DNA of 64,000 bases, from contig NZ_CP017195.1 in assembly GCF_006770285.1 (NCBI RefSeq), forward strand, positions 1,054,001 to 1,118,000, written 5' to 3'. Of this stretch, positions 45,031-54,901 are shown in pieces. How positions within the stretch are numbered: the stretch's first letter is position 1; every line of letters begins with the position of its first letter. This DNA comes from Lactococcus paracarnosus (lineage in GTDB: Bacteria; Bacillota; Bacilli; Lactobacillales; Streptococcaceae). A program made the translations under genes and the position numbers. The notes below the pieces were generated by a model, which saw nothing but the letters and a program-made list of their open reading frames with translations, was not told the DNA's origin and searched no databases.

Positions 45031-45049
45031 GTGCTATCTCCAAATTAAT

Positions 45050-45064
45050 AATTTTCAGAAAATT
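45050..45064. promoter_or_regulatory. CodY box, exact consensus
   Basis: AATTTTCAGAAAATT is identical to the CodY consensus AATTTTCWGAAAATT. It lies 11 bases upstream of the ilvE -35 hexamer. CodY control of the branched-chain aminotransferase is established in Lactococcus. Confidence 0.85.
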
Positions 45065-45075
45065 GTAGTAAATTA

Positions 45076-45104
45076 TTGCAAAAATCTGTAAAAAGTACTA
45101 AAAT
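45076..45104 (+). promoter_or_regulatory. Promoter of ilvE
   Basis: TTGCAA (45076-45081), 17 bases, TAAAAT (45099-45104). Confidence 0.55.
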
Positions 45105-45164
45105 AAGTATAACAAATTTTTAGGAAAGATGGGTTTTTATGATCCATAAGAGATGGGGACGTTT

Positions 45165-46193
45165 ATGACTATTGATATTGACTGGGAAAATCTTGGCTTT
45201 AATTATATGAAATTACCTTACCGTTTTATTGCCCACTACAAAAATGGACAATGGGAGAAAGGGCAGTTAACTGAGGATGCTACTTTGCATCTATCAGAGT
45301 CTTCTCCAGCCCTACATTACGGTCAACAAGCTTTTGAAGGCTTGAAAGCATATAGAACCAAATCTGGTGATATTCAGCTTTTTAGACCCGATGAAAATGC
45401 TGCACGTCTGCAAAAGACTGCGGATCGCTTGATGATGCCTCAGGTCCCAACTGATTTATTTGTCTCTGCAGTTAAATCAGTCGTTAAAGCGAATCATGAG
45501 TATGTGCCCCCCTATACTAGTGGTGGTAGTCTCTATCTGCGTCCTTTACTAATCGGTGTCGGTGATATTATCGGTGTGCAACCAGCTCAGGAATACATCT
45601 TTACTGTATTCGCTATGCCTGTCGGTAGTTATTTCAAAGGTGGTTTAACGCCAACTAACTTTATCGTCTCACGTGATTTTGACCGAGCTGCACCGCATGG
45701 TACTGGCGCAGCCAAAGTAGGTGGTAACTACGCAGGTAGTTTATTGCCAGGTAAACAGGCACATGATGCTGGTTATTCTGATGTTATCTATCTTGACCCA
45801 GCGACACATACTAAAATAGAAGAAGTCGGTTCAGCTAACTTCTTTGGTATCACGAAAGATAATGAATTTGTGACACCACTTAGTCCTTCTATCTTACCGT
45901 CAATCACTAAGTATTCACTACTTTATCTAGCTGAGCACCGTTTAGGACTAAAGGCAATAGAAGGTGATGTTGTCATAGCTGATCTTGACCGTTTTTCCGA
46001 AGCAGGTGCATGTGGTACGGCAGCAGTTATCTCACCAATCGCTGGTATCCAAAATGGTGATGACTATCATGTTTTCTACAGTGAAACTGAAGTTGGCCCG
46101 ATTACGCAGAAGCTTTACGACGAACTAGTCGGTATCCAAAAAGGTGATGTCCTTGCGCCAGAAGGATGGGTATATAAGGTTGAAATCGATTGA
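45165..46193 (+). CDS. ilvE: Branched-chain amino acid aminotransferase
   Basis: The 342-aa class IV PLP enzyme interconverts Val, Leu and Ile with their keto acids. Visible are IDWENLGFNYMKLPYRFIAHY, SSPALHYGQQAFEGLKAYR, SLYLRPLLIGVG, the PLP-lysine region GAAKVGGNYAGSLLPG and EAGACGTAAVISPI. The second ATG at 45165 is chosen because the GGGG ribosome binding site lies at the first ATG (45153). An exact CodY box and a terminator at 46210-46245 flank the gene. Confidence 0.94.
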   Translation: MTIDIDWENLGFNYMKLPYRFIAHYKNGQWEKGQLTEDATLHLSESSPALHYGQQAFEGLKAYRTKSGDIQLFRPDENAARLQKTADRLMMPQVPTDLFVSAVKSVVKANHEYVPPYTSGGSLYLRPLLIGVGDIIGVQPAQEYIFTVFAMPVGSYFKGGLTPTNFIVSRDFDRAAPHGTGAAKVGGNYAGSLLPGKQAHDAGYSDVIYLDPATHTKIEEVGSANFFGITKDNEFVTPLSPSILPSITKYSLLYLAEHRLGLKAIEGDVVIADLDRFSEAGACGTAAVISPIAGIQNGDDYHVFYSETEVGPITQKLYDELVGIQKGDVLAPEGWVYKVEID

Positions 46194-46209
46194 AATAAGC
46201 ATTTAACTA

Positions 46210-46245
46210 AATAACTTTACATAATTTTTATTATGTAAAGTTATT
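46210..46245 (+). terminator. Terminator after ilvE
   Basis: A 15-bp perfect stem, AATAACTTTACATAA and its complement, with a 6-nt loop and further T. Confidence 0.85.
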
Positions 46246-46273
46246 TTTGTGTCTTAGATAATAATCTCCTATG

Positions 46274-46548
46274 ATGCAACTACAAGATAGTCAATTATCA
46301 GCCTATTTACTATCTGATCCTAGCTTCACAAAAAAATGGATTAGATTAGATGCACGTGGTAATAAGCCTGGTATTCATGCAGCTTGTAGCTCCAAAACTG
46401 AAAAGTTAGCTTTTATCAGGAGAGGTCCTTTGGTGAAAGGGAATATGATAAGATATATGTAAGTCCTAATCCACTGACAACGGCAGCCCTAGAGATGAGT
46501 TCAAACATCCTATCCTTATATGTTACTAATCTTCCAGATAATCTATAG
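46274..46548 (+). pseudogene. Remnant of a transglutaminase-like superfamily gene (C-terminal part, frameshifted)
   Basis: One frame reads SFTKKWIRLDARGNKPGIHA and EKLAF; another, from about 46425 on, reads GEREYDKIYVSPNPLTTAAL and ends at TAG 46546-46548. Together they match the end of transglutaminase-domain proteins as I recall them (W(I/V)RLDARGNK followed by LAFxxR...GE.DY..IY..P.P). The catalytic N-terminal part is absent, since an ilvE terminator lies just before, and the join needs a shift near 46425. This is therefore a decayed fragment. Confidence 0.6.
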
Positions 46549-46690
46549 TTATCTTTGGTTGCTTATCATCAGATATGGCATACTAGGTCATAGTATTCTG
46601 TTTTTAAGTATATTAAGCCTATAGACTGATGTATTTTTTCTTAAATTATAGTAATATGGAGTATGGACATTTATATTAAAGGAAATCAAA

Positions 46691-49039
46691 ATGAATAAGC
46701 ATAATAGTTATGGCCTTACCTCTGATGAAGTGAAAATAAGACAGCAACAGCAACAAACGAATAAAGTAAAGAAAACGGCAAGTCGGTCTTATCATCAAAT
46801 CTTATTTTTTAATATCTTTACCTTTTTTAATCTCATTAATTGTGTATTATTTTATCTTGTTTCATTAACCAAATCTTATTATAATGGTCTCTTTGTACTC
46901 GTTGTTTTTAGTAATGTGATCATTAATCTTTTTCAAGAAATACTATCAAAACGTACATTAGATAAACTGGCCTTATTAAAGGTCTCTAAAGCTAAGGTTT
47001 ACAGAGATCAGGTGCTGGTCACGATACCAATCGATCAAATTGTACTGGATGATTTTTTATTGCTTGAAAACGGTGATCAGGTACCCTCAGATGCACGTGT
47101 CGTTGAAGGTAGTTTAGAGATTAACGAATCCCTATTAACTGGAGAGGTAGATAGTATCTATAAATTACCTGAGAGCGAGCTATACTCTGGTAGTTTTGTC
47201 ACTTCAGGTCAAGCAGTATGCCAAGTGACGCATGTTGGTGAAGATAATTATATTCAAAAAATCACTAAAGAAGCTAAGGCAATCAAAAAGCAAACATACA
47301 TGATTAAGGACAGCCTTGGCAAAATTATCAAATGGATTAGCATTATTTTAGTCCCATTATGTTCTCTTTTGTTTGTCAAACAGTTTTTCTTTTCAGGAGT
47401 TGCCTTTAATAAGGCGATTTTATATACAGTAGCAGCAGCAGTCGGGATGTTCCCAGAAGGACTTTATCTATTAACCAGTGTTGCTTTAACAATCAGTGCT
47501 GTCTATCTGGCACGAAAGAGAGTACTCGTTCAGGAGCTAAACTGTATCGACGCATTAGCTAGGGTTGATATTCTTTGTTTAGATAAAACAGGAACCATTA
47601 CGGAAGGTAAGATGGTTGTTGAAAAAACAATATCATTGGCACCATCAGTTGATGTATCGACTATCATGGGAAGCATGCTGGCTGCACTTCCTGATAAAAA
47701 TCCTACTGCGATGGCACTAAGGCTGGCATTTACTGAGAATGATACGCTAAGGCCAAGTGACGTCACTCCCTTTTCTTCTGATCGCAAATATAGTTGTGTT
47801 ACTTTTGCCGAGAAAGGGATGTATTTCCTAGGCGCTACCTCTTTTTTGTTATCCGAAAATGAAGCAGAAGCGTTAAAACTCGATAAAAAATATGCACATG
47901 AGGGTTATCGAGTTCTAACTTTAGGCCATAGTAATGAGATAGCTGACCATAAAGCGGTTAAGGCCATAACCCCAATTGCCATGTTCCTCATATCTGATAC
48001 CGTAAGAGAAAATGTGATAGAAACCTTACAATTTTTCAAAGAACAGAGTGTCACCTGTAAGATTATCTCTGGAGATGATCCAGCGACTGTCTCTCAGATA
48101 GCTAAAAAGGTGCAACTACCAGGTGCTGAAAAATATATTGACGTATCTAAGCTTAATGAGACAGAACTAAAAGACGCCGTTATCAACTATCAAATATTTG
48201 GTCGTGTCACACCACAGCGTAAAAAAAAAATGGTTGTGGCCTTAAAATCATTAGGCCATACTGTTGCCATGACTGGTGATGGTGTAAATGATGTATTAGC
48301 ATTAAAAGAAGCAAACTGCTCTATTGCTATGGCATCTGGTGTGGATGCTGCTCGGCAAACATCAGATATTGTCCTTCTTGATAATCAGTTTAATGCGATT
48401 CCTAGTATTATGAATGAGGGGAGAAGGGTCATCAACAATATGACGAGGGCTGGTGCATTAGTATTAGTTCAAGTCATTTACTCTATCTTACTGACAACCG
48501 GAACCTTGATCGCGGGGTTTAGCTATCCATTTGAACCTATTCAGCTGACGATTATTAATGCTTGTTTCGTTGGTATACCAAGTTTTTTACTTAACTTTGA
48601 ACTAGATTTTAAACGCGTCAAAGGAGAATTCCTAGCGACCATTTTCAAGAAAGCCTTTCCTCCTGGCTTAACAATTGCCATCGGTACCTTACTGATTATT
48701 AATGTTGGACACTTTTCTGGCAGTAGTAGAAAGGCTTTGTCCATCATGGCGATTTTATTTACCGCCTGGAATTATCTGCTGGTTCAAAGAAAAATCTATC
48801 CACCGAATACCAAATACCGGTTATTTATTTTCTTGACGACACAGACAATTTATTTTATTGCCTTAATTCTCGGTCAAAACTTTTTAAATCTGGGTAATGT
48901 GACCTATATTAATTTGATTTTATTAGTTGCGTTATTAGGTTATTCAATATTCTTTCAAAACATATTTGCTTCATTATTGACAAAACTTTACAAAAGATTC
49001 AAAATGAAGTTAGCTATAAGACAAGATACAAATCAATAA
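46691..49039 (+). CDS. P-type cation-transporting ATPase
   Basis: The 782-aa pump has an actuator motif ESLLTGEVDS (TGES with Val in the last position), PEGL in the membrane (AAVGMFPEGLYLLTS), the phosphorylation site CLDKTGTITEG, and the hinge MTGDGVNDVLALKEA. About eight to ten spans are predicted. The PEGL motif and domain order resemble Ca2+-type pumps and the streptococcal Exp7-like ATPases; ion specificity is not resolved. It is followed by a very strong terminator. Confidence 0.88.
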   Translation: MNKHNSYGLTSDEVKIRQQQQQTNKVKKTASRSYHQILFFNIFTFFNLINCVLFYLVSLTKSYYNGLFVLVVFSNVIINLFQEILSKRTLDKLALLKVSKAKVYRDQVLVTIPIDQIVLDDFLLLENGDQVPSDARVVEGSLEINESLLTGEVDSIYKLPESELYSGSFVTSGQAVCQVTHVGEDNYIQKITKEAKAIKKQTYMIKDSLGKIIKWISIILVPLCSLLFVKQFFFSGVAFNKAILYTVAAAVGMFPEGLYLLTSVALTISAVYLARKRVLVQELNCIDALARVDILCLDKTGTITEGKMVVEKTISLAPSVDVSTIMGSMLAALPDKNPTAMALRLAFTENDTLRPSDVTPFSSDRKYSCVTFAEKGMYFLGATSFLLSENEAEALKLDKKYAHEGYRVLTLGHSNEIADHKAVKAITPIAMFLISDTVRENVIETLQFFKEQSVTCKIISGDDPATVSQIAKKVQLPGAEKYIDVSKLNETELKDAVINYQIFGRVTPQRKKKMVVALKSLGHTVAMTGDGVNDVLALKEANCSIAMASGVDAARQTSDIVLLDNQFNAIPSIMNEGRRVINNMTRAGALVLVQVIYSILLTTGTLIAGFSYPFEPIQLTIINACFVGIPSFLLNFELDFKRVKGEFLATIFKKAFPPGLTIAIGTLLIINVGHFSGSSRKALSIMAILFTAWNYLLVQRKIYPPNTKYRLFIFLTTQTIYFIALILGQNFLNLGNVTYINLILLVALLGYSIFFQNIFASLLTKLYKRFKMKLAIRQDTNQ

Positions 49040-49047
49040 TGTTTTAT

Positions 49048-49093
49048 AAAATAGCCAGCTGTTAATCAAATGTGATTAACAGCTGGCTATTTT
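49048..49093. terminator. Strong bidirectional terminator between the ATPase gene and xerS
   Basis: A 21-bp perfect stem (49048-49068 with 49073-49093) and an AATG loop, with A and T flanks, between convergent genes. Confidence 0.9.
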
Positions 49094-49107
49094 GATATTG
49101 GCTAAGC

Positions 49108-50178
49108 TTATAACTTATCCAAGGCGTTTTTTTGTTCATCGTTTACGATATGAGTATAAAGATCGGTTACCTGAGTAGAAGCATGTCCAAGTTGATGACT
49201 AACCAAAACTTGAGAGTTTGTCTCTGCATAGAGACGTGTCGCTAAAGTATGTCTCAGTTTATGCGGCGTTACACGAACTTTAAAAACTTTAGAATACTTG
49301 CCAACGATTTTCTCAATACTTGAGTTATCAATTCGATTGGCTTTAGCCTTATAAGCAGTCAAAAATAAGGCCTTTTCTTGCTTCATTGGCGTATATCGAC
49401 TATCTCGAATAGCCAAATAATTCACTAAATAAGGTTTTGCAAACCCAGCTATATTCACTGAGTCTTGTTTGCCGCCTTTTCTCATCACCTCGACAACAAA
49501 GGTATTCATATTTAAATCATCGAGGTCAATATTGACCGTCTCGGATAATCGTATGCCTGAGGCTAAAATAAGTGCGATAATGGCTAAATCTCGCTCTTTA
49601 TTTTTAACAAATGATGATTTTGCTCTATTAGATAACGTTTTGTCGTATTCTGTTTCGATAAAATTTAAGAATCCTTGCGTTTCATCACCCAAAAATAGTT
49701 TATTCTTGATATGTTCAGCTCTTGATGCCAGGGTTTCTTTTTTCTTTTGTGTGCTTACTTTTTTCATGACGTTACGATGGAAGTAGGGCTCACCATTTTC
49801 ATCCTCCACTTCCTCAGTTAAGTACTTGTAGAGGCTTGAAAGTGCAGATAAGGTACGATTAATCGTACTCTGTGACACACCATATTTTGTCGTCTTCGCA
49901 TTTAGCCTTGGTCGTTCACGTAGATATAAGATATAGGTTTCCAAATCTGATTTGGTTAAATTCTCCAATGTTTTGAGGGAGATAGCTTGCATATGACTTG
50001 CTTGTGTGATATCGGCAGCTATCAACCAAGTAAAAAAACGATGATATTCTTTAAGATATTCATATAAGGTTGTCAATGAATAAGGGACAGCAGACTTAGA
50101 TCTGTAGTATTCTAGAACAAAGCTAGGCATGGCAATTTTTAAGTCTTCAATATTATCAATTAATCGTTCTCTATTCAT
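49108..50178 (-). CDS. xerS: Tyrosine recombinase XerS
   Basis: The 356-aa single-protein chromosome dimer resolvase is found in streptococci and lactococci in place of XerC/XerD. It has a SAM-like N-terminal domain, then the catalytic residues: Arg in [13 protein letters not shown], HxxR in [14 protein letters not shown], and [15 protein letters not shown] with the nucleophile Tyr. Its start lies about 30 bases from a difSL-like site, the usual arrangement, in which resolution is assisted by FtsK. Confidence 0.95.
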   Translation of the reverse strand: MNRERLIDNIEDLKIAMPSFVLEYYRSKSAVPYSLTTLYEYLKEYHRFFTWLIAADITQASHMQAISLKTLENLTKSDLETYILYLRERPRLNAKTTKYGVSQSTINRTLSALSSLYKYLTEEVEDENGEPYFHRNVMKKVSTQKKKETLASRAEHIKNKLFLGDETQGFLNFIETEYDKTLSNRAKSSFVKNKERDLAIIALILASGIRLSETVNIDLDDLNMNTFVVEVMRKGGKQDSVNIAGFAKPYLVNYLAIRDSRYTPMKQEKALFLTAYKAKANRIDNSSIEKIVGKYSKVFKVRVTPHKLRHTLATRLYAETNSQVLVSHQLGHASTQVTDLYTHIVNDEQKNALDKL

Positions 50179-50207
50179 AGTAATAGTATACGTTATATAG
50201 CTATTTT

Positions 50208-50238
50208 TGTCAAGAAAATTATAGTTTTTCGGAAAGAT
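50208..50238 (-). other. difSL chromosome dimer resolution site
   Basis: Read on the minus strand, the 31-bp site starts ATCTTTCCGAAAAACTATAA and ends TTTTCTTGACA. It agrees with the difSL sequence I recall for Streptococcus and Lactococcus and sits directly upstream of xerS, as reported for those genera. It marks the replication terminus region. The remainder of the 50239-50502 gap is AT-rich with no gene I can support. Confidence 0.88.
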
Positions 50239-50502
50239 AACACTAGTAAAATAGTAGTTACTTCATAAACTACTAAATGAGTAGCCTAAACTAATAAACT
50301 ATTGCGTAAATATAGGTTTAATTGTATACTTAATTAAGGACACTGTATTGTTATTTTAAAAGATAATTAATTTTAAATATTAGTGAGTTAGATAATCTTT
50401 GTCCAGATAAGCTGTTATGTTACTTGCAATCCCACTGCAATTTATAAGAAATTTTATATTAAAAATCGATATTTTTAATAACTAAAATTATATAAGGAAA
50501 TA

Positions 50503-51522
50503 ATGAACAATACAAGAGAAAACAATTTCAATATTATTAGATTGTCGGCTGCGTTATTGGTTATCTATGTACATTCTTTTTCAATTTTTCACACGACTAA
50601 AAAAGAACCAATTGTATCTTTTTTACACTTGGGATTTGGTCTGGGAGAATTTGCTGTTACTGTGTTCTTCATTATATCAGGCTATTTAATTACAGCAAGC
50701 TATATTAAGAGTGAAACTAACTTTCGATATTTTAAAGCTCGAGTTTTAAGAATTTATCCAGGTTTGATTGTTGTAATGCTCTTGACCGCCTTTTTAGTAG
50801 GACCTTTTTTAACAAGATTAGATATTAAGTCTTACTTTCAAAGTATAGAGGTATATCTTTACCCAATAAAAGGTATACCACTTTTTACGGCAACAAGTGG
50901 AATACCTGGATTATTTACAGAAAATCATTATCCAAATGCTGTTAATGGGAGTCTTTGGACACTTTTTTGGGAGTTCTTATGCTATATTGGTGTTGCAGTT
51001 CTGGGTAATTTAAAGATATTGAATAAATTAACTGTGCAGTTAATGATGGCGTGTGTCATCGTTACATCTGTTATACTCAGTTTTTTTTCAAAATATCAAT
51101 TTATTATGCATAGTTTAGTGATCGTTTTACCACTGTTTCTTGCTTTCTTTACTGGTATGCTATTTTATTTTATCAAGTCAAATATCAAATTTGAAATAAA
51201 GTGGACCTGTATAGTATTGATAAGTTTTATCATATTGTCTAACGAAAACCTGTCTTTCACAAATTTATATCTGTTACCATTGGCATACCTCGTATTTGCC
51301 TTATCTTATTCTAAACACATTAGGTTTTATCACTTTGGCAGTAAGTATGATATTTCCTATGGCACATACATTTATGCTTTTTTGATTCAACAAATCCTCT
51401 ATCAGATAACAGAAGGGTCTCTGCCGTTCTTTGCTAATGTGACACTATCGATTGTCATTACAATTCCTTTTGCATTTTTATCTTATGTATTAATTGAGAA
51501 ACCGATTATGAAATTCAAGTAA
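50503..51522 (+). CDS. Acyltransferase-3 family membrane protein
   Basis: The 339-aa protein has about ten spans and the family pattern: NNFNIIRLSAALLVIYVHSF with the conserved catalytic-type His, AVTVFFIISGYLITASY, FKARVLRIYPGLIVVML and GSLWTLFWEFLCYIGV. The family O-acetylates or acylates cell-surface glycans. The gene is very AT-rich compared with its neighbours, stands alone on the plus strand just beyond dif, and may have been acquired. The start has AAGGAAAT. Confidence 0.87.
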   Translation: MNNTRENNFNIIRLSAALLVIYVHSFSIFHTTKKEPIVSFLHLGFGLGEFAVTVFFIISGYLITASYIKSETNFRYFKARVLRIYPGLIVVMLLTAFLVGPFLTRLDIKSYFQSIEVYLYPIKGIPLFTATSGIPGLFTENHYPNAVNGSLWTLFWEFLCYIGVAVLGNLKILNKLTVQLMMACVIVTSVILSFFSKYQFIMHSLVIVLPLFLAFFTGMLFYFIKSNIKFEIKWTCIVLISFIILSNENLSFTNLYLLPLAYLVFALSYSKHIRFYHFGSKYDISYGTYIYAFLIQQILYQITEGSLPFFANVTLSIVITIPFAFLSYVLIEKPIMKFK

Positions 51523-51587
51523 GCCTAAATTGATCATTTTTCCTGTTGTTGCTTCAGTAAAGTGCGCAACAAAATAGTTACTATACT

Positions 51588-51629
51588 AAAAAACTAACAG
51601 CACATCATCTTCTGTGCTGTTAGTTTTTT
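51588..51629. terminator. Bidirectional terminator between the acyltransferase gene and brnQ
   Basis: A 17-bp perfect stem, AAAAAACTAACAGCACA and its complement, with an 8-nt loop. Confidence 0.88.
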
Positions 51630-51640
51630 GGTTGTTGTTA

Positions 51641-53005
51641 TTATTTTAATGATGTTGATGGCTTGACTTTATTGGCCAGAAGTTCCCAAATAAGACCGAT
51701 GATAAAACCAATTAAAGCTGGCACTAACCAGCCCATTCCGATAGAGAATAATGGGATAAAGGCTTTAGCAAAATCAACCATAGAAATGATGATATTCTGT
51801 GCATGTTCAGGGAATGGTATCGCATTCAACCCGTCAAATAAGGCTGCAATAGCCGTAAATACAGTCGTAATGCGATAAACCCGACTTGAATGTTTAAATA
51901 ATGGACTAAATAGAGATAACAAGATTAATGTGATCGCTAAAGGATAGATAAACATTAAGACTGGTACGGAAAGACTGATTAAGTTTGTTAGACCAACATT
52001 TGCAAATAAACAAGGTAGGACACTGACTGTGATAGCAAAGAAACCATAAGAGCGTTTAGGAAATAATTCAACGAAGGTTTCTGAAAACGCTGTTATCAGC
52101 CCTACTGCTGTTTTTAAACAAGCAATCACGATGATTAAGGCAAGAATGATCATACCAAACGTCCCTAGATAGTATTGGGCAATTTGGGATAAGGCAATGC
52201 CGCCATTCTCACTAACTTTGAATTTGGCAACACTCATGGCACCGAGATAAGATAGACAGGTATAGATGATCCCCATTAACAAGACGCTGATAACGCCTGA
52301 CTTGATCGTATCGATGGCAATCGTTTTAGGGTTGGTTACGCCACGTTGTTTAATTGTCGTTACAATAATAATGCCGAATGCTAATGCTGCAAGTGCGTCC
52401 AAGGTGTTATAGCCTTGCGTAAAGCCAGTGACAAATGGTGAAGCTTGAAAAGCTTGTCCCACTGCTGCATCTGTACTAGATCCCATTGGTCGAATAAAGG
52501 CGATAACTAATAAAAAGCCAAGTAGGATTAAGAATATTGGATTCAAAAATTTTCCGATATAGTCTAGTATTTTTGAAGGTTTTCTAGCAAACCACCAAGC
52601 ACTAAAGAAAAATAGCACGCAGAATACTGCCAGGGCTGGTTTCTGTACATCAGCTGATAGCACTGATGAAAAACCAATTTCAAAGGAAGTTGTTGCAAGA
52701 CGAGGCAAGGCAAACAATGGGCCGATGACTAAATATAATAAAATAGTGAAGACATAGGCATAAACGCGATGAATTCGGGATGCCATCTCAAAGACACCAG
52801 ATGTTCTAGATAAACCAACTGCAATTATCCCTAAGAAAGGTAAGCCAATACCCGTAATTAAGAAGCCAATATTGGCTTGAAAAATTGCCGATCCTGCTTC
52901 TTGTCCCATATGGAGTGGAAAAATTAAATTTCCAGCACCAAAAAACAGCCCAAATAACATCGATGCAATCAGTAGATAATCACTAATCTTTAGCTTTTTT
53001 TCCAT
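51641..53005 (-). CDS. brnQ: Branched-chain amino acid cation symporter (LIVCS family)
   Basis: The 454-aa protein has about twelve spans and the family start [30 protein letters not shown], then [24 protein letters not shown] and [16 protein letters not shown] segments. It imports Leu, Ile and Val. CodY control would be expected, but only a poor match to the CodY box occurs upstream. Confidence 0.92.
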   Translation of the reverse strand: MEKKLKISDYLLIASMLFGLFFGAGNLIFPLHMGQEAGSAIFQANIGFLITGIGLPFLGIIAVGLSRTSGVFEMASRIHRVYAYVFTILLYLVIGPLFALPRLATTSFEIGFSSVLSADVQKPALAVFCVLFFFSAWWFARKPSKILDYIGKFLNPIFLILLGFLLVIAFIRPMGSSTDAAVGQAFQASPFVTGFTQGYNTLDALAALAFGIIIVTTIKQRGVTNPKTIAIDTIKSGVISVLLMGIIYTCLSYLGAMSVAKFKVSENGGIALSQIAQYYLGTFGMIILALIIVIACLKTAVGLITAFSETFVELFPKRSYGFFAITVSVLPCLFANVGLTNLISLSVPVLMFIYPLAITLILLSLFSPLFKHSSRVYRITTVFTAIAALFDGLNAIPFPEHAQNIIISMVDFAKAFIPLFSIGMGWLVPALIGFIIGLIWELLANKVKPSTSLK

Positions 53006-53090
53006 AAATCCTCTTCTGTATTTAAATTATGACGACCTTTTATAGGATCAACAATAGCTTTACTCAGAAAGTGTCATAATCTTTTCTATA

Positions 53091-53126
53091 AAAAAACAAG
53101 GCACGAAGTTTGCTCGTACCCTGTCT
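53091..53126 (-). terminator. Terminator of the rplJ-rplL operon
   Basis: On the minus strand GGTACGAG pairs with CTTCGTGCC around CAAA and is followed by TTGTTTTTTT. Confidence 0.75.
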
Positions 53127-53155
53127 TTAAGATGCTTATTAATATAATCGAAAGA

Positions 53156-53518
53156 TTATTTAAGACCAGCAGAACCACCAGCAGCGCCGATAGCTTCAAC
53201 GATAGCTTCAGCATCAGCTTTTGAAAGACCTTCTTTGATAACAACTGGAGCGCTGTCAACAAGATCTTTAGCTTCTTTAAGTCCAAGACCAGTAGCTTCG
53301 CGAACTGCTTTGATAGTCGCAACTTTTTTGTCGCCAGCTGCAGTCAACTCAACGTCAAATTCAGTTTGCTCTTCAGCTGCTGCTGCAGGACCTGCTGCTG
53401 CTACTGGAGCTGCTGCAGATACGTCAAATTTTTCTTCGATTGCTTTTACAAGCTCAGAAAGTTCAAGAATAGTTGCTGTTTCAAGTTCAGCAACGATGTT
53501 TTCAATGTTCAATGCCAT
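53156..53518 (-). CDS. rplL: 50S ribosomal protein L7/L12
   Basis: The 120-aa stalk protein has the N-terminal dimerisation helix pair ([28 protein letters not shown]), an Ala/Pro-rich hinge and the globular domain EKTEFDVEL-like ([42 protein letters not shown]), ending [13 protein letters not shown]. It recruits translation factors. It is second in the rplJ-rplL operon. Confidence 0.97.
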   Translation of the reverse strand: MALNIENIVAELETATILELSELVKAIEEKFDVSAAAPVAAAGPAAAAEEQTEFDVELTAAGDKKVATIKAVREATGLGLKEAKDLVDSAPVVIKEGLSKADAEAIVEAIGAAGGSAGLK

Positions 53519-53604
53519 TGTTGGAATCTCCTTAGAATTTTTAATTTAGTGTGCAAGTGTTAAGCGACTTGCTCGCCTTTGGTATAGAAATAGCCAGGTA
53601 AACC

Positions 53605-54105
53605 TTAAGCTGCTTCTTCTGCTTTGTCGGCAACTGCTTTGACAGCGTATGCGACATTGCGAACTGGTGCTTGAAGTACTGAAAGGAGCATAGAAAGCAA
53701 TCCTTCGCGGCTTGGAAGTGATGCGATAGCAGCAATTTCTTCTTTAGAAGATACTTTGCCTTCGATAACGCCAGCCTTAACTTCGAGTTTGTCAGCAGTC
53801 TTAGCAAAATTTGATAAGATTTTTGCTGGTGCAATTGCATCTTCATTTGAAAAGGCGATTGCAGATGGTCCTACGAATTGATCCGTAAGGTCTGCATAAC
53901 CAGCTTTTTCAGCAGCACGACGCAAGATTGAGTTTTTGATGACTTTGAATTCAACACCTGCTTCACGTAATTGTTTACGTAATTCAGTGTCTTGTCCAAC
54001 TGTAAGTCCACGAGAATCTGCAACGACGATACCAGAAGCATCTGCAAATTTTTGGGCAACAACGTCAACTAACTCAGCTTTTTTAGCGATTGTAGCTTCA
54101 CTCAT
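53605..54105 (-). CDS. rplJ: 50S ribosomal protein L10
   Basis: The 166-aa protein anchors L7/L12 to the ribosome: [64 protein letters not shown] and the C-terminal L12-binding helix. ATG 54105 behind GAGGAGG is used; the frame open to 54186 runs into the leader RNA and is rejected. With L12 it represses its own operon by binding the leader. Confidence 0.96.
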   Translation of the reverse strand: MSEATIAKKAELVDVVAQKFADASGIVVADSRGLTVGQDTELRKQLREAGVEFKVIKNSILRRAAEKAGYADLTDQFVGPSAIAFSNEDAIAPAKILSNFAKTADKLEVKAGVIEGKVSSKEEIAAIASLPSREGLLSMLLSVLQAPVRNVAYAVKAVADKAEEAA

Positions 54106-54107
54106 TG

Positions 54108-54268
54108 TTTGTTTTTCCTCCTCTATTATTTGATGGCGTAAAAAAACTCCACGCCAACCATAGACATAGAGAGTACAAAAATTCATTATTAACTAATAAA
54201 TAAATGTCCTCGGTTGGAATTATGACTTTCGTCACCAACTGTCTTCGGTCACGTTGTTTTACAACAAC
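54108..54268 (-). ncRNA. Ribosomal protein L10 leader
   Basis: The leader upstream of rplJ on the minus strand contains CCGAAGACAG and a downstream TGGCGTGGAG...TACGCCA hairpin followed closely by the ribosome binding site. This matches the layout of the L10(L12)4-binding leader that autoregulates rplJL in Firmicutes. Boundaries are approximate. Confidence 0.7.
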
Positions 54269-54274
54269 TATTTA

Positions 54275-54303
54275 ATTATAGCAGAGTTTTTCTAGTATAG
54301 CAA
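54275..54303 (-). promoter_or_regulatory. Promoter of the rplJ-rplL operon
   Basis: On the minus strand: TTGCTA (54303-54298), 17 bases, TATAAT (54280-54275) with an upstream TG. Confidence 0.7.
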
Positions 54304-54319
54304 GAGTTTTAAATTTATT

Positions 54320-54901
54320 TTATTTTTTTTTGGTTAATCTATCTAAAATTGATTTTAGTGCCACAAATATAATGGCAAAGCTGATCGCAAATATCACACC
54401 TTGAATCAAGTTAAAGGGTAAGACAATCGCAAGCAGGTAATGCCAAGTACCAAATATTTGATTAATATCAAAATGGGCAAACTTAGCGTATAAGGGGATA
54501 GCATAGACAAGATTTACGACCATCATCGCGACTGTCATCGTAATTGTTGCAAGGATACTGCCAGCAACATATGTCTGAGTAGATGCGTTTCTTTTGAAAA
54601 AAAGTGCAAAAACCATAACAAAAGAACCGACAGCCACTATATTAAGTGGCAAACCAACCCAAGTATTAACACCTTCATTATTAAGCAATAACTTTAAAAG
54701 AGAACGGATGACAAGAATCGTCAATGCAGCAGGTAAATCAAATAGATATAAGCCTACTAAAATGGGTAAAATCGAAAATTCAATCTTTAAAAAATCAGCC
54801 CCCGGTAATAATGGAAATTGTGGGAAAATCATCAAGATGAATGAAATAGCCGCGAGCATAGCAATCAATACTAGCTTACGTGTGCGAAGTGAGTTTGTCA
54901 T
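54320..54901 (-). CDS. ribU: Riboflavin ECF transporter substrate-binding subunit
   Basis: The 193-aa S component has six spans and the RibU features LAAISFILMIFPQFPLLPGADFLKIEFSILPILVG, LLLNNEGVNTWVGLPLNIVA and KLLL near the cytoplasmic loop. It captures riboflavin and works with the shared EcfAA'T module, not seen here. An FMN riboswitch precedes it. Confidence 0.94.
   Translation of the reverse strand: MTNSLRTRKLVLIAMLAAISFILMIFPQFPLLPGADFLKIEFSILPILVGLYLFDLPAALTILVIRSLLKLLLNNEGVNTWVGLPLNIVAVGSFVMVFALFFKRNASTQTYVAGSILATITMTVAMMVVNLVYAIPLYAKFAHFDINQIFGTWHYLLAIVLPFNLIQGVIFAISFAIIFVALKSILDRLTKKK

Noticed and set aside
53006..53090. CodY box upstream of brnQ
   Set aside because: The best match has about six mismatches to the 15-base consensus.
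53541..54186. ORFs antisense or out of frame to rplJ/rplL
   Set aside because: Shadows caused by biased codon use of highly expressed ribosomal protein genes.
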